Made by a program: the position numbers and the translations under genes | Shown here: piece by piece, positions 52,149-61,044 of the stretch | Layout of the letters: each line of letters opens with the position of its first letter | Numbering within the stretch: the stretch's first letter is position 1 | Notes under the pieces: generated by a model | The model's database searches: none | Seen by the model: only the letters and a program-made list of their open reading frames with translations | What the model was told of the DNA's origin: nothing | NCBI RefSeq assembly: GCF_031157275.1 | Contig: NZ_JAVIFW010000003.1 | Span: 62,001-126,000 of the forward strand | Source of the DNA: Streptomyces sp. LHD-70 | GTDB lineage: Bacteria; Actinomycetota; Actinomycetes; Streptomycetales; Streptomycetaceae | Direction: 5' to 3' | Length of the DNA: 64,000 nt

Positions 52149-53401
52149 AGCTCCGCACCCGGGACCAGCCCCTGCGCCACCGCAGCCGCGTTGGCGGCGT
52201 CCAGTACGGTGACGACCGGAAGCCCCTGCGTCGTGGCCAGCGCGACCACGTCCTCGAACTCCGGCGTGGCCCGGACGATCGTCCCGCCGCGGTGGGCGAC
52301 CTTGACCGGCACGGTCTGCCCGTCCAGCACAGCGGCCGGCACCCACGTACGCTCCAGGGCGGTCTTGTGCACGGCCCAGTCACGTACCCCGATCGTGCTC
52401 GTCTCGCGGAACATCCGCTCACGCACCGCGGCGACCCGCGCCACCGGTACCAGCACGCGCAAGGTGTGCGCCGGCCGGCCCTTCTTCATCAGGATCGGCA
52501 CCAGCCAGGCATCCGATGCCCCGTCCGTGAGCAGGGCCGTAAGGACGCCGGGCCACAACCGCGGATCCATGTCGTCGACATTGGCTTCCAGGACCACATC
52601 GGTGGCATCCCGGCTGCTGTCCGGGGCCGCCGGCATCGGCGTGCCGAGCACGGCCCGTACGACATTGGCACGGCCCGGTGTGTCCTTCGTGCCCGCGCCC
52701 ATACCGGTCCGCTGCACAGTCAGCGCGGGGAGGGTTCCGCACTGCTCGGCCAGCGCGGTCACCAGGGCCATGCCGGTCGGTGTGGCCAGTTCGCCCTCGC
52801 CGCCGCTCAACACCTGCCAGCCCGCGGACAGTTCCAGTACGGCGGGCACCGGCACCGGGATGTCGCCGTGGGCCGCGCGCACCCGGCCGGAGCCCAGCGC
52901 GACGGGGCTCGCGGTGATCCTGGTGACACCGAGGTCGTGCAGGGCGGCACATACCCCCACGACATCGGCGATCGAGTCCCATGCACCGACCTCGTGGAAG
53001 TGCACCTCGTCGACCCCCACCCCGTGTACGCGGGCCTCCGCCCCGGCCAGCCGGCCGAACACCACCAGCGCCCGGTCCCGTACCGGACCGGGGAGACCGG
53101 CCTGTGTGATCAGGTCCCTGATGGTCTGCCAGGTGCGGTGCGGATGGTCTTCGGCCAGCGGCTCCACCGCCACCTTCGTGGCGCGCAGTCCGGCGCGCCG
53201 AACGGTCGTCTGCGACAGCCGGACGGTCCCAGGGATCACGGCGTCGACCGCCGCCTGCACGACCGCCGGCCCGGCACCCGCATCGATCAGCGCGCCGAGC
53301 AGCATGTCGCCCGCTGCACCGGCCGTGGCGTCGATCCACACCTCCTGGTGCTGGGCGTTCGCCGCGTGGGATTCAGGCGGTTGGGCAGCAGGAATGCGCA
53401 T
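52130..53401 (-). CDS. larC: Nickel insertase LarC
   Basis: A 423-residue LarC-family protein that inserts nickel into the pincer nucleotide with CTP. The N-terminal half has WIDATAGAAGDMLLGALIDAG, VDEVHFHEVGAWDSIADVVG and ATPTGMALVTAL; the C-terminal half has VLEANVDDMDPRLWPGVLTALL and MKKGRPAHTLRVL. In L. plantarum two larC pieces are joined by programmed frameshifting; here the reading frame is continuous. It is convergent with larEB and starts at ATG 53401. No operator was seen upstream. Confidence 0.93.
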   Translation of the reverse strand: MRIPAAQPPESHAANAQHQEVWIDATAGAAGDMLLGALIDAGAGPAVVQAAVDAVIPGTVRLSQTTVRRAGLRATKVAVEPLAEDHPHRTWQTIRDLITQAGLPGPVRDRALVVFGRLAGAEARVHGVGVDEVHFHEVGAWDSIADVVGVCAALHDLGVTRITASPVALGSGRVRAAHGDIPVPVPAVLELSAGWQVLSGGEGELATPTGMALVTALAEQCGTLPALTVQRTGMGAGTKDTPGRANVVRAVLGTPMPAAPDSSRDATDVVLEANVDDMDPRLWPGVLTALLTDGASDAWLVPILMKKGRPAHTLRVLVPVARVAAVRERMFRETSTIGVRDWAVHKTALERTWVPAAVLDGQTVPVKVAHRGGTIVRATPEFEDVVALATTQGLPVVTVLDAANAAAVAQGLVPGAELPSDGA

Positions 53402-53531
53402 GTCCGCAGTCTACAAACTGGCGATTTCGCCTCCTGCAGCCCCTGCCTCGGAGGGCCGTGGGCCAAGCCGAACTCGTCGGGTGCGGCCCCGAGTTCAGCA
53501 CGGGCTCAGCTACCGACGGGCTGCCTCGGTT

Positions 53532-53762
53532 TCACCGTCCCTCCAGCGCGGTCATCTTGCTGTACGGGCTCGGGATGCGCTGCTGCGTCGAGCCGAAATC
53601 GACGAGCACCGCGAGCCCTTCCTCGATGCCGATGACCCGGCCGAGGCCGTACGTGTCGTGCGTGACCTGATCGCCTACGGCGAAGTGCTTGGGAGCCGGT
53701 GTATCGGGGACCTTGAAGGGACTGGTGGGCAGATGACGCTTCGGTGCAGCGGGCTTAGTCAT
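53532..53762 (-). CDS. Small conserved protein with CarD/Tudor-like motif
   Basis: A 76-residue protein of a type common in Streptomyces. Its proline-rich N-terminus is followed by a small beta-barrel-like segment FAVGDQVTHDTYGLGRVIGIEEG and VLVDFGSTQQRI. The 'VGDxVxHxxYGxGxV' pattern is shared with CarD-type RNA polymerase-binding domains and the UvrD C-terminal Tudor domain, which suggests a protein or nucleic-acid binding role. No operon partner is evident. Confidence 0.7.
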   Translation of the reverse strand: MTKPAAPKRHLPTSPFKVPDTPAPKHFAVGDQVTHDTYGLGRVIGIEEGLAVLVDFGSTQQRIPSPYSKMTALEGR

Positions 53763-53960
53763 TGCCCCCAGTATGCGCCTGTCGGCGCGCTGCTCCGTAC
53801 GGTTGTCGATATCGCCCGTTTGCTGGGCAGGGCTCAGACGCAGGTGGAGGAACGCGCGGCGGTGGCTGCGCCGCCGACGGCGTGGCCCCCCACAGCGGTC
53901 CGTGACGGGTCGACGAGCCGGGCGCCGTCCCCCCCTCGCGTGTTCCGCGGTCCGGTCTGT

Positions 53961-54689
53961 TCATGGGACGTCGTCACGCACAGAGCCAGGCAGCCCCCAG
54001 AAGGAGCCGTGCAGGCCGACCTGGGTGAAGTAGGCGCCGGCGGCGGCGGGGTCGCGGCGGGTGTAGCCCGGGTCCAGGCGTCCGGTGTACCAGTCGCTGG
54101 CGAAGCGCCACAGGGTGCCGAGATCCATGACGTAGCCCCGCTCCTGGCCCGTCTCCTGCAGCCAGGTGTCGACGCAGTCGGTGGAGCAGAACAGGCGCTG
54201 GTTGGCGCAGGTGTGCACGACGTCGTCCCAGGCCCGGTGCATGGGGGTGAGGAAATGGGCGACCTGGTCGCCCTTCGGGGGTGCGTCTCGGCCGACGACC
54301 CAGGCGTGCGGGGTGTCGCAGGCCGGGCAGCGGGTGGCGACCAGGACGTCGGGCTCGTCCTTGAGCAGGTGGGGCAGGGCGAACGAGTCCCAGGCGCAGC
54401 CGCCCCACCACAGGGTGTGTGCCCCCATGACGGAGAAGCCGAGCGGCACGGAGGCGAAGGGGTGGGCCATCACGACGTGGTCGTCGTCCTGCGGGTTCAG
54501 GACCACATCGTGGCTCTCGTGAAGGGTGCGCAGTTCCTGACGTACCTGGCCGGGGGCGAGTCCGGTGAGTGCGGCGAGTTCCGGCACGCTCGGAGCCTTT
54601 CCGGTGCGCGCGAATCCGTTGTAGACGGCCAGGCGGACCCGCTCCGTCCCGTGGAGGTCCATCGGTGCCGCTGAGAAGTTCTCGGTCAT
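53961..54689 (-). CDS. Alkylmercury lyase (MerB)-family protein
   Basis: A 242-residue MerB-like protein. An N-terminal winged-helix region (VPELAALTGLAPGQVRQELR) is followed by the lyase core HPFASVPLGFSVMG and WWGGCAWDSFALP. The latter gives Cys98 and Asp101, matching the catalytic C-x2-D pair of MerB. A second Cys group (Cys161, Cys168, Cys172) lies where MerB has its other catalytic Cys. No MerR, MerA or mercury transporter is nearby, so organomercury cleavage is uncertain. ATG 54689 with GAAGGA upstream. Confidence 0.75.
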   Translation of the reverse strand: MTENFSAAPMDLHGTERVRLAVYNGFARTGKAPSVPELAALTGLAPGQVRQELRTLHESHDVVLNPQDDDHVVMAHPFASVPLGFSVMGAHTLWWGGCAWDSFALPHLLKDEPDVLVATRCPACDTPHAWVVGRDAPPKGDQVAHFLTPMHRAWDDVVHTCANQRLFCSTDCVDTWLQETGQERGYVMDLGTLWRFASDWYTGRLDPGYTRRDPAAAGAYFTQVGLHGSFWGLPGSVRDDVP

Positions 54690-54780
54690 TCCTGTGGTTC
54701 CTTCGCTGGTTGAGGCGCTCTGTCCAGCGTGCGCCTGGAGCAGGCCCGGGGCTTGAACGCTCGTGCGGAACAATGGGGAC

Positions 54781-55280
54781 ATGACGTCTTCCGGAGAACG
54801 CGCCGCCTACTGGCGGGTTCCCGGGCTTGCGCTGGAGGCCATGCGTGCCCGCTTTGAGTACTAGGCCTATCCGATGCATGCCCACGACACGTACTCCTTT
54901 GGAGTCACCGACGACGGCGCGCAGTCGTTCGTGTGCAGGGGGGAAAGACACGTCAGCGCGGCCGGGCTCGTCATGACGTTCAACCCGGACGAGCCGCACG
55001 ACGGCCGCACCGCCGGGCTGCTGGCGCTGTCCCGCGATGCCGCGACGAGGCCGGCGCGGCTGCCGGACCTGCGGGGACGGGTGGACCTGGCCGCGATGGC
55101 GCGGGCCCGAAGCCTGCTGCGGCAGTGGTTCGCCGACAACGTCGGCGCCGACGAACTGGCCCGGGTCGCCGGATGCAGCCGCTTCTCGTTGTACCGGGGC
55201 TTCCGCGCGGCGTACGGCTTTGCACCCAGCGACTACCAGCGCGATCTGCGGCTGCGCCGAGCCCGCGCGCTCCTGGCCGA
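54781..55280 (+). pseudogene. AraC-family regulator relic
   Basis: ATG 54781 opens an AraC-type protein, but an in-frame TAG at 54862-54864 interrupts the N-terminal cupin (RARFEY/stop/AYPMHAHDTYSFGVTD). After NPDEPHDGR the ligand-binding domain is shortened by an in-frame deletion. One helix-turn-helix with SRFSLYRGFRAAYGFAPSDYQ remains, and the gene then runs out of frame into a TetR fragment. It cannot be functional as written. Confidence 0.75.
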
Positions 55281-55605
55281 CCCTGGAACTCCTGCGCTCC
55301 ACTCTGAGGGGCCGCGTCATGCAGGGACTGGTCTCGGAGGTCGCGGCCGACCCCGAACTGGCGAAGGCCTACCGGGAGCGCGTGGTCAACCGCCGACGGG
55401 CGGACGTGCGCAGCCTTGTGGAGCGGGGAATTGCCAGGGGTGAGATGCGCCCGGACCTCGACCCCGAGATGGTCACCGACCTGCTGCTGGTGCCCATTTA
55501 CTACCGGCTCTTCCTGAGCGGCCCGCCGTTGGACGAGGAATTCGGGAAGCAGCTGGTTGCGGCTGTCATTGCGCACTGCCGCATGGAGGGGAACGGCCCG
55601 GAATG
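55281..55605 (+). pseudogene. TetR-family C-terminal domain fragment
   Basis: In the frame ending at 55605 the sequence reads LELLRSTLRGRVMQGLVSEV, RGEMRPDLDPEMVTDLLLVP and YYRLFLSGPPLDEEFG, which is a TetR ligand-binding C-terminus. The DNA-binding N-terminus is absent. The join to the AraC relic at about 55280 shows a deletion that removed the end of one regulator and the start of another. Confidence 0.7.
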
Positions 55606-55863
55606 ACGCGGGCCGGGTCCGGGAAGTGAGACGCGGGGCGGCATCGCCCGTCGCGATGAGCCGCTTCCCGCCTCCGCGGAGGGGTGTTCCCCGACTCCGG
55701 TCGCCCGTGGCAGGCCTCGGGGGCCACGATTGTCCTCACCGGGGCGGATCGCGTCCGGTGACCATGCTCACGTGTGCAGACAGGGCTGTCTGCGGCGGGT
55801 GGCGGGTACGCAAGCTCCTGCACTTCCCAACCACTTTGCTTTCCCCTGACGTTGAGGATTCGC
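55606..55863. other. Leader region of pyruvate carboxylase
   Basis: There is no gene in these 258 bases. The only notable element is the palindrome GCAGACAG/CTGTCTGC at 55776-55783 and 55786-55793, about 70 bases before the pyruvate carboxylase start, which is well placed for an operator. Confidence 0.4.
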
Positions 55864-58800
55864 ATGTTCACAAAAGTGCTCGTGGCCAACCGTGGAGAGA
55901 TCGCGATCCGGGCGTTCCGGGCAGCGTTCGAGCTGGGGATCTCGACGGTGGCGGTGTTCCCGCACGAGGACCGCAACTCACTGCACCGGGCGAAGGCCGA
56001 CGAGTCGTATCTCGTGGGGGAGCGCGGCCATCCCGTGCGGGCGTACCTGTCGGTCGACGAGGTGATCAAGGCCGCGCGCAAGGCGGGCGCGGACGCCGTC
56101 TATCCCGGTTACGGCTTCCTCTCCGAGAACCCGCACCTGGCAGCCGCGTGTGCGGAGGCGGGCATCACCTTCGTCGGCCCGCCCGCGGACGTCCTGCACC
56201 TGACGGGCAACAAGTCCCGCGCGGTCGCCGCGGCCCGCGAGGCCGGGGTGCCGGTCCTGGCGTCGTCCGAGCCGACCACGGACGTGGAGTCGCTGCTCGC
56301 CGCGGCCGACGACATGAACTTCCCGCTGTTCGTCAAGGCCGTCGCGGGCGGTGGTGGCCGCGGCATGCGGCGCGTGGCCCGGCCCGACGAGCTGCGCGAG
56401 TCGATCGTCGCGGCCAGCCGGGAGGCGGAGTCCGCCTTCGGCGACGGCACCGTCTTCCTCGAACAGGCCGTGGTGAACCCGCGCCACATCGAGGTGCAGA
56501 TCCTCGCCGACGCGGACGGCAACGTCGTCCACCTCTACGAACGGGACTGCTCGGTACAGCGCCGGCACCAGAAGGTCGTCGAGATCGCGCCCGCCCCGAA
56601 CCTCGACCCGCAGCTGCGCGAGCGGATCTGCGCCGACGCCGTCGCCTTCGCCCGGCACATCGGGTACGTCAACGCGGGCACCGTCGAGTTCCTGGTCGAC
56701 GAGCGCGGCAACCACGTCTTCATCGAGATGAACCCGCGGATCCAGGTGGAGCACACGGTGACCGAGCAGGTCACCGGCCGGGACCTGGTGATCGCGCAGC
56801 TGCGGATCGCCGCCGGAGCCACCCTGCCCGAACTCCGGCTCACCCAGGACGACATCGTCCTCAACGGCGCGGCCCTGCAGTGCCGTATCACCACCGAGGA
56901 TCCCGCCAACGGCTTTAGGCCCGACACCGGGACCATCTCCGCGTACCGCTCACCGGGCGGCCCCGGCGTCCGGCTCGACGGCGGCACCGTGCACACCGGC
57001 GCCCAGGTCAGCGCACACTTCGACTCGATGCTGGTCAAGCTGACCTGCCACGGGCACAACTTCGGCAACGCCGCCCGCCGGGCCCGCCGTGCCATCGCCG
57101 AGTTCCGTATCCGCGGGGTGTCGACCAACCTGCCGTTCCTGGCCGCCGTCCTCGACGACCCCGACTTCCAGGCCGGGCACGTCACCACCAGCTTCATCGA
57201 CGAACGCCCCCAGCTGCTGCGGGCCCGCCCCTCGGCCGACCGGGGCAGCCGCATCCTGCACCACCTCGCCGAGACCACCGTGAACAAGCCGCACGGACTG
57301 CGGCCCGTCGTGGTCGAGCCCGCCGACAAGCTTCCCGTCACGGACCTCACCACCGAGCCGCCGTCCGGTTCGCGGCAGCGTCTGGCCGAGCTCGGTCCCG
57401 AGGCGTTCGCCGCGGATCTGCGGCGGCGACGCTCGGTCGCCGTCACCGACACCACGTTCCGCGACGCCCACCAGTCCCTCCTCGCCACCCGCGTACGCAC
57501 CCGCGACCTGCTCGCCGTCGCCCCGCACGTGGCCCGTACGGCACCGGAGCTGCTGAGCCTGGAGTGCTGGGGCGGCGCCACCTACGACGTGGCGCTGCGG
57601 TTCCTCGCGGAGGACCCGTGGGAGCGGCTCGCGCTGCTGCGTGAAGCCGCGCCGAACCTCTGCACCCAGATGCTGCTGCGCGGCCGCAACACCGTCGGCT
57701 ACACCCCGTACCCGACCGAGGTCACCGACGCGTTCGTCGCCGAGGCCGCCGCCACCGGCATGGACATCTTCCGCATCTTCGACGCGCTCAACGACGTCTC
57801 GCAGATGCGCCCGGCCATCGACGCCGTACGCGCGACGGGCACCGCGGTCGCCGAGGTCGCCCTCTGCTACACCGGCGACCTCAGCGACCCCGGCGAGCAG
57901 CTCTACACCCTCGACTACTACCTGCGTCTCGCCGAGGAGATCGTGGAGGCCGGGGCGCACGTCCTGGCCATCAAGGACATGGCCGGGCTGTTGCGTCCCC
58001 CGGCGGCCAGAAAGCTGGTCACCGCGCTGCGCGAGCGGTTCGACCTGCCCGTTCACCTGCACACCCACGACACGGCGGGCGGCCAGCTGGCCACGCTGAT
58101 CGCGGCGGTCGACGCCGGGGTCGACGCCGTCGACGCGGCCGTGGCGTCCATGGCGGGCACCACCAGCCAGCCGTCCCTGTCCGCCCTGGTCGCCGCCACC
58201 GACCACACGGACCGCGCAACAGGCCTGTCCCTGCAGGCAGTCGGCGACCTGGAGCCGTACTGGGAGGCGGTACGCAAGGTCTACGCGCCCTTCGAGTCCG
58301 GCCTGGCCTCGCCCACCGGACGCGTCTACCACCACGAGATCCCCGGCGGACAGCTGTCCAACCTGCGCCAGCAGGCGATCGCGCTCGGCCTCGGCGACCG
58401 CTTCGAGCTGATCGAGGACTGCTACGCCGCGGCCGACGCGATGCTCGGCCGCCTCGTCAAGGTCACCCCGTCCTCCAAGGTCGTCGGCGACCTCGCCCTG
58501 CACCTGGTCGGGGCCGGGGTCGAAGCGCGTGACTTCGAGACCGACCCGGCCAAGTTCGACCTGCCGGACTCGGTGATCGGCTTCCTGCGCGGCGAACTCG
58601 GCGACCCGCCCGGCGGCTGGCCCGAGCCCTTCCGCACCCGCGCCCTCGAAGGCCGCCCCGAGAAGGCCGAGGCTGCGCACCTCTCCGACGAGGACAAGAA
58701 GGGCCTGAGCGAAGCCCGCCGCGCCACCCTGAACCGGCTCCTCTTCCCGGGCCCGACCAAGGCGTTCGACGCCCACCGCGAGACGTACGGCGACACCTCG

Positions 58801-59241
58801 GTGCTGTCCACCAAGGACTTCTTCTACGGCCTCGAACCCGAAACCGAGCACACCGTCACGCTGGAGCAGGGCGTGAACCTCCTGATCGAGCTGGAGGCCA
58901 TCTCGGAGGCCGACGAGCGCGGCTTCCGCACCGTCCTCGCCACTCTCAACGGCCAGCTCAGGCCCGTCGCCGTGCGCGACACCTCCATCGCGACCGACGT
59001 GAAGGTCGCCGAGAAGGCCGAACGCGGCAACGACGGTCATGTCGCCGCCCCCTTCGCCGGTGTCGTCACCCTGCAGGTCGAAGAGGGGGCCTCCGTCGAG
59101 GCCGGACAGACCGTCGCCACGATCGAGGCCATGAAGATGGAGGCCACGATCACCGCCCAACGCGGCGGCAAGGTCGGCCGCCTGGCGATCGGCTCCATTC
59201 AGCAGGTGGAAGGCGGAGACCTGCTCCTTGAGATCCACTGA
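55864..59241 (+). CDS. pyc: Pyruvate carboxylase
   Basis: A 1125-residue single-chain biotin enzyme that makes oxaloacetate from pyruvate. The biotin carboxylase domain is at about 1-450 (KVLVANRGEIAIRAFRA, HIEVQILADADG, EMNPRIQVEHTVTEQ). The carboxyltransferase domain is at about 520-1000 (TDTTFRDAHQSLLATRVRT, LECWGGATYDVALRFL, DTAGGQL). The biotin carrier domain has the biotinylated Lys1091 in EAMKMEA. ATG 55864 matches the family N-terminus; the open frame from 55774 adds a low-quality leader. It appears monocistronic, ended by the hairpin at 59293-59330. Confidence 0.96.
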   Translation: MFTKVLVANRGEIAIRAFRAAFELGISTVAVFPHEDRNSLHRAKADESYLVGERGHPVRAYLSVDEVIKAARKAGADAVYPGYGFLSENPHLAAACAEAGITFVGPPADVLHLTGNKSRAVAAAREAGVPVLASSEPTTDVESLLAAADDMNFPLFVKAVAGGGGRGMRRVARPDELRESIVAASREAESAFGDGTVFLEQAVVNPRHIEVQILADADGNVVHLYERDCSVQRRHQKVVEIAPAPNLDPQLRERICADAVAFARHIGYVNAGTVEFLVDERGNHVFIEMNPRIQVEHTVTEQVTGRDLVIAQLRIAAGATLPELRLTQDDIVLNGAALQCRITTEDPANGFRPDTGTISAYRSPGGPGVRLDGGTVHTGAQVSAHFDSMLVKLTCHGHNFGNAARRARRAIAEFRIRGVSTNLPFLAAVLDDPDFQAGHVTTSFIDERPQLLRARPSADRGSRILHHLAETTVNKPHGLRPVVVEPADKLPVTDLTTEPPSGSRQRLAELGPEAFAADLRRRRSVAVTDTTFRDAHQSLLATRVRTRDLLAVAPHVARTAPELLSLECWGGATYDVALRFLAEDPWERLALLREAAPNLCTQMLLRGRNTVGYTPYPTEVTDAFVAEAAATGMDIFRIFDALNDVSQMRPAIDAVRATGTAVAEVALCYTGDLSDPGEQLYTLDYYLRLAEEIVEAGAHVLAIKDMAGLLRPPAARKLVTALRERFDLPVHLHTHDTAGGQLATLIAAVDAGVDAVDAAVASMAGTTSQPSLSALVAATDHTDRATGLSLQAVGDLEPYWEAVRKVYAPFESGLASPTGRVYHHEIPGGQLSNLRQQAIALGLGDRFELIEDCYAAADAMLGRLVKVTPSSKVVGDLALHLVGAGVEARDFETDPAKFDLPDSVIGFLRGELGDPPGGWPEPFRTRALEGRPEKAEAAHLSDEDKKGLSEARRATLNRLLFPGPTKAFDAHRETYGDTSVLSTKDFFYGLEPETEHTVTLEQGVNLLIELEAISEADERGFRTVLATLNGQLRPVAVRDTSIATDVKVAEKAERGNDGHVAAPFAGVVTLQVEEGASVEAGQTVATIEAMKMEATITAQRGGKVGRLAIGSIQQVEGGDLLLEIH

Positions 59242-59292
59242 CCTCACCTCGTCCCGGGCGCCTTCCTGAAGGCCGTCCGCGTCGTCGACCGA

Positions 59293-59330
59293 GAGGCGGG
59301 CTTCGAGCCGCACGGCTCGAAGCCCGCCTC
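59293..59330. terminator. Terminator hairpin after pyruvate carboxylase
   Basis: A perfect 18-bp inverted repeat (59293-59310 with 59313-59330) begins 51 bases after the pyruvate carboxylase stop. It is followed by diverged repeats of a CCCGTGCCCGGATCT-type unit up to about 59410. The hairpin lies between convergent genes and can act in both directions. Confidence 0.75.
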
Positions 59331-59422
59331 CCGGTCTCCCGTGCCCGGATCTCCCGTGCCCAGGCTTCCCGTGCCCGGATCTGCCGTGCCCGGGTCTTCC
59401 CGTGCCCAGGCCTGACGGGCCA

Positions 59423-59951
59423 TCAGGGCCGCACGCCGAGCCACTGCTCCGCGCCGTACTCCTCGAACCGCGCCACCTCGGTGAACCCCAGCCTCACCGC
59501 GAGCCGCATCGCGCGGTCGTTGGCGGTCCGGGTGCACAGCACGACGGGCTCGCCGGGAAGCGCCTCGGCGCACCAGTCCAGTACGGCTGCATGCCTCGGC
59601 GGCGTACCCGTATCCCCACGCCTGAGGCAGGAGCAGGAAGCCGAGCTCGGCTTCCCCGGCGTCAGGACGGACATGACCCGGACGCTCCGGGGCGCGCCGG
59701 TCGAGCGTGACCGTGCCGATCATCACCCCGTCGAGATCGACGACGAAGAGCCCGGGCCGCCGCCCGGGCACGGGAGGGACGACCCGTTCGAGCTCAGCCC
59801 GCGGCCGGGGACCACCGAGGTGGGCGTGCACCTCTGACGAGGCGAACAGCTCGATGAACGCCGCCCGGTCGCGAGCCTCCGACTCACGGAGCACGAGCCG
59901 TTCGGTTCGTACGGGGGCAGGGGGCCAGTCGGCCGATCCGGGTCCAGGCAT
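59423..59951 (-). pseudogene. GNAT acetyltransferase, frameshifted
   Basis: From ATG 59951 the sequence encodes the first two thirds of a RimJ/RimL-type GNAT (APVRTERLVLRES, FVVDLDGVMIGTVTLDRR, AELGFLLLPQAWGYGYAAEAC). Near 59590 a one- or two-base indel moves the remaining third into another frame (AAVLDWCAEALPGEPVV, NDRAMRLAVRLGFTEVARFE), which ends at 59423. The acetyl-CoA loop and the C-terminal strand are therefore separated. This is a recent pseudogene or a sequencing error. Confidence 0.75.
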
Positions 59952-59982
59952 GGCGGGCAACTTATCGCCCGGCAGGGCCGGT

Positions 59983-61008
59983 TCACCAGGGTGAGATGGG
60001 CTGTACCCCGGTCCGCAGGCCCTCGGTGTCCAGGAGGTGGCCCATGCGCTTGACCGTGTGCAGGCCGACGATGCGGTCCGCGATCGTCAGCGTGGGCAGG
60101 CGGGCGCAGAGGGCCGTCTCGCGGCGCTGGATGTCGGCCATGTCGTGGACCCAGAGGGTGGCGAGGACATTGGCCGGTCCCGTGACGCCCGCGACGAGCC
60201 GGCACTCGGGCAGGGCCGCGAGCGTGCGGTGGACGGCGCCCATGTCGCGCGCCGGGGTCTGCGCGAGGAGCGTCACCGGCACGGGATGGCCGGCCAGCGG
60301 GGCGGCCACATCGCAGCGGAAGGCCAGCACGCCCGCGTCGGTCAGGCGCCGCAGCCTGCGGCGGACCGTGGCGGGGCTGGTGTCGGTGCGCTCGGCGAGC
60401 TCGGCCAGGCTGAGCCGGCCGTCGCGGACGAGGGGGTCGAGGAGGGCGCGGTCCACGGTGTCCAGGTCGAGCGTGCGGACCTGATCGGCCGCCGTGGACG
60501 AGGAGTTGCCGAGCGCCGAGAGCTGGGCGGGGTCGAGCGAACGCAACCGCCAGCGGCTTCCCTCGACGTACAGCGAGGTCGCGAAGAGGCAGGCGATCGA
60601 CGTGATGCCGGGCAGCCGGTCAAGCGTCTCCGTGACGAACCGGCCGAGCGAGGCCAGGTCGGGGGCGAGCACGTCGAGGAAGAGATCGGCGGTGCCGGGC
60701 GCCGTCACCTCGATCGTGGCGGCCTCCGTGTACGCGCTGAGCCGCTCGATCAGCCCGGAGCGGGCGCCCGGCTCGCAGCGCAGCAGGACGAACGCGGTGC
60801 ACCGGCTGCGGGTGAACTCGCGGCCCGGCACCGCGTACACCCAGGCGAGCCCGGTGTCGCAGAGCCGTTCCCAGCGGCGGGCCAGGGTGCTCGCGGTGAC
60901 GCCGAGCAGCGGCGCCAGCTCGGACCAGGAGGCGCGCGGGCGCAGTTGCAGGGCGTTCACGAGGGCGAGGTCGAGCTCGCTGACGGCGACCGCTGCCGTT
61001 TCCCCCAC
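59983..61008 (-). CDS. Lrp/AsnC-family regulator with duplicated domains
   Basis: A 341-residue double-length Lrp/AsnC protein. The first HTH (SELAPLLGVTASTLARRWERL) and its effector-like domain are followed near 190 by a second HTH (SLAELAERTDTSPATVRRRL) and a C-terminal RAM-like domain. The GTG at 61008 has GGGAG 5 bases upstream; the open frame continues to 61311, but there it is only translation of an 11-bp DNA repeat. It is divergent from an MFS transporter and M20 amidohydrolase, its likely targets. Confidence 0.85.
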   Translation of the reverse strand: MGETAAVAVSELDLALVNALQLRPRASWSELAPLLGVTASTLARRWERLCDTGLAWVYAVPGREFTRSRCTAFVLLRCEPGARSGLIERLSAYTEAATIEVTAPGTADLFLDVLAPDLASLGRFVTETLDRLPGITSIACLFATSLYVEGSRWRLRSLDPAQLSALGNSSSTAADQVRTLDLDTVDRALLDPLVRDGRLSLAELAERTDTSPATVRRRLRRLTDAGVLAFRCDVAAPLAGHPVPVTLLAQTPARDMGAVHRTLAALPECRLVAGVTGPANVLATLWVHDMADIQRRETALCARLPTLTIADRIVGLHTVKRMGHLLDTEGLRTGVQPISPW

Positions 61009-61044
61009 CTTCACTCCCTTGTCCGCCGTTCCTCGCCGCGGTGA

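Noticed and set aside
52130..53401. Programmed frameshift in larC as in L. plantarum.
   Set aside because: Both halves are in one uninterrupted frame here.
56950..59313. A 787-codon open frame antisense to pyruvate carboxylase.
   Set aside because: Composition is Gly/Val/Arg-rich with no motifs; the other strand is an unmistakable pyruvate carboxylase.
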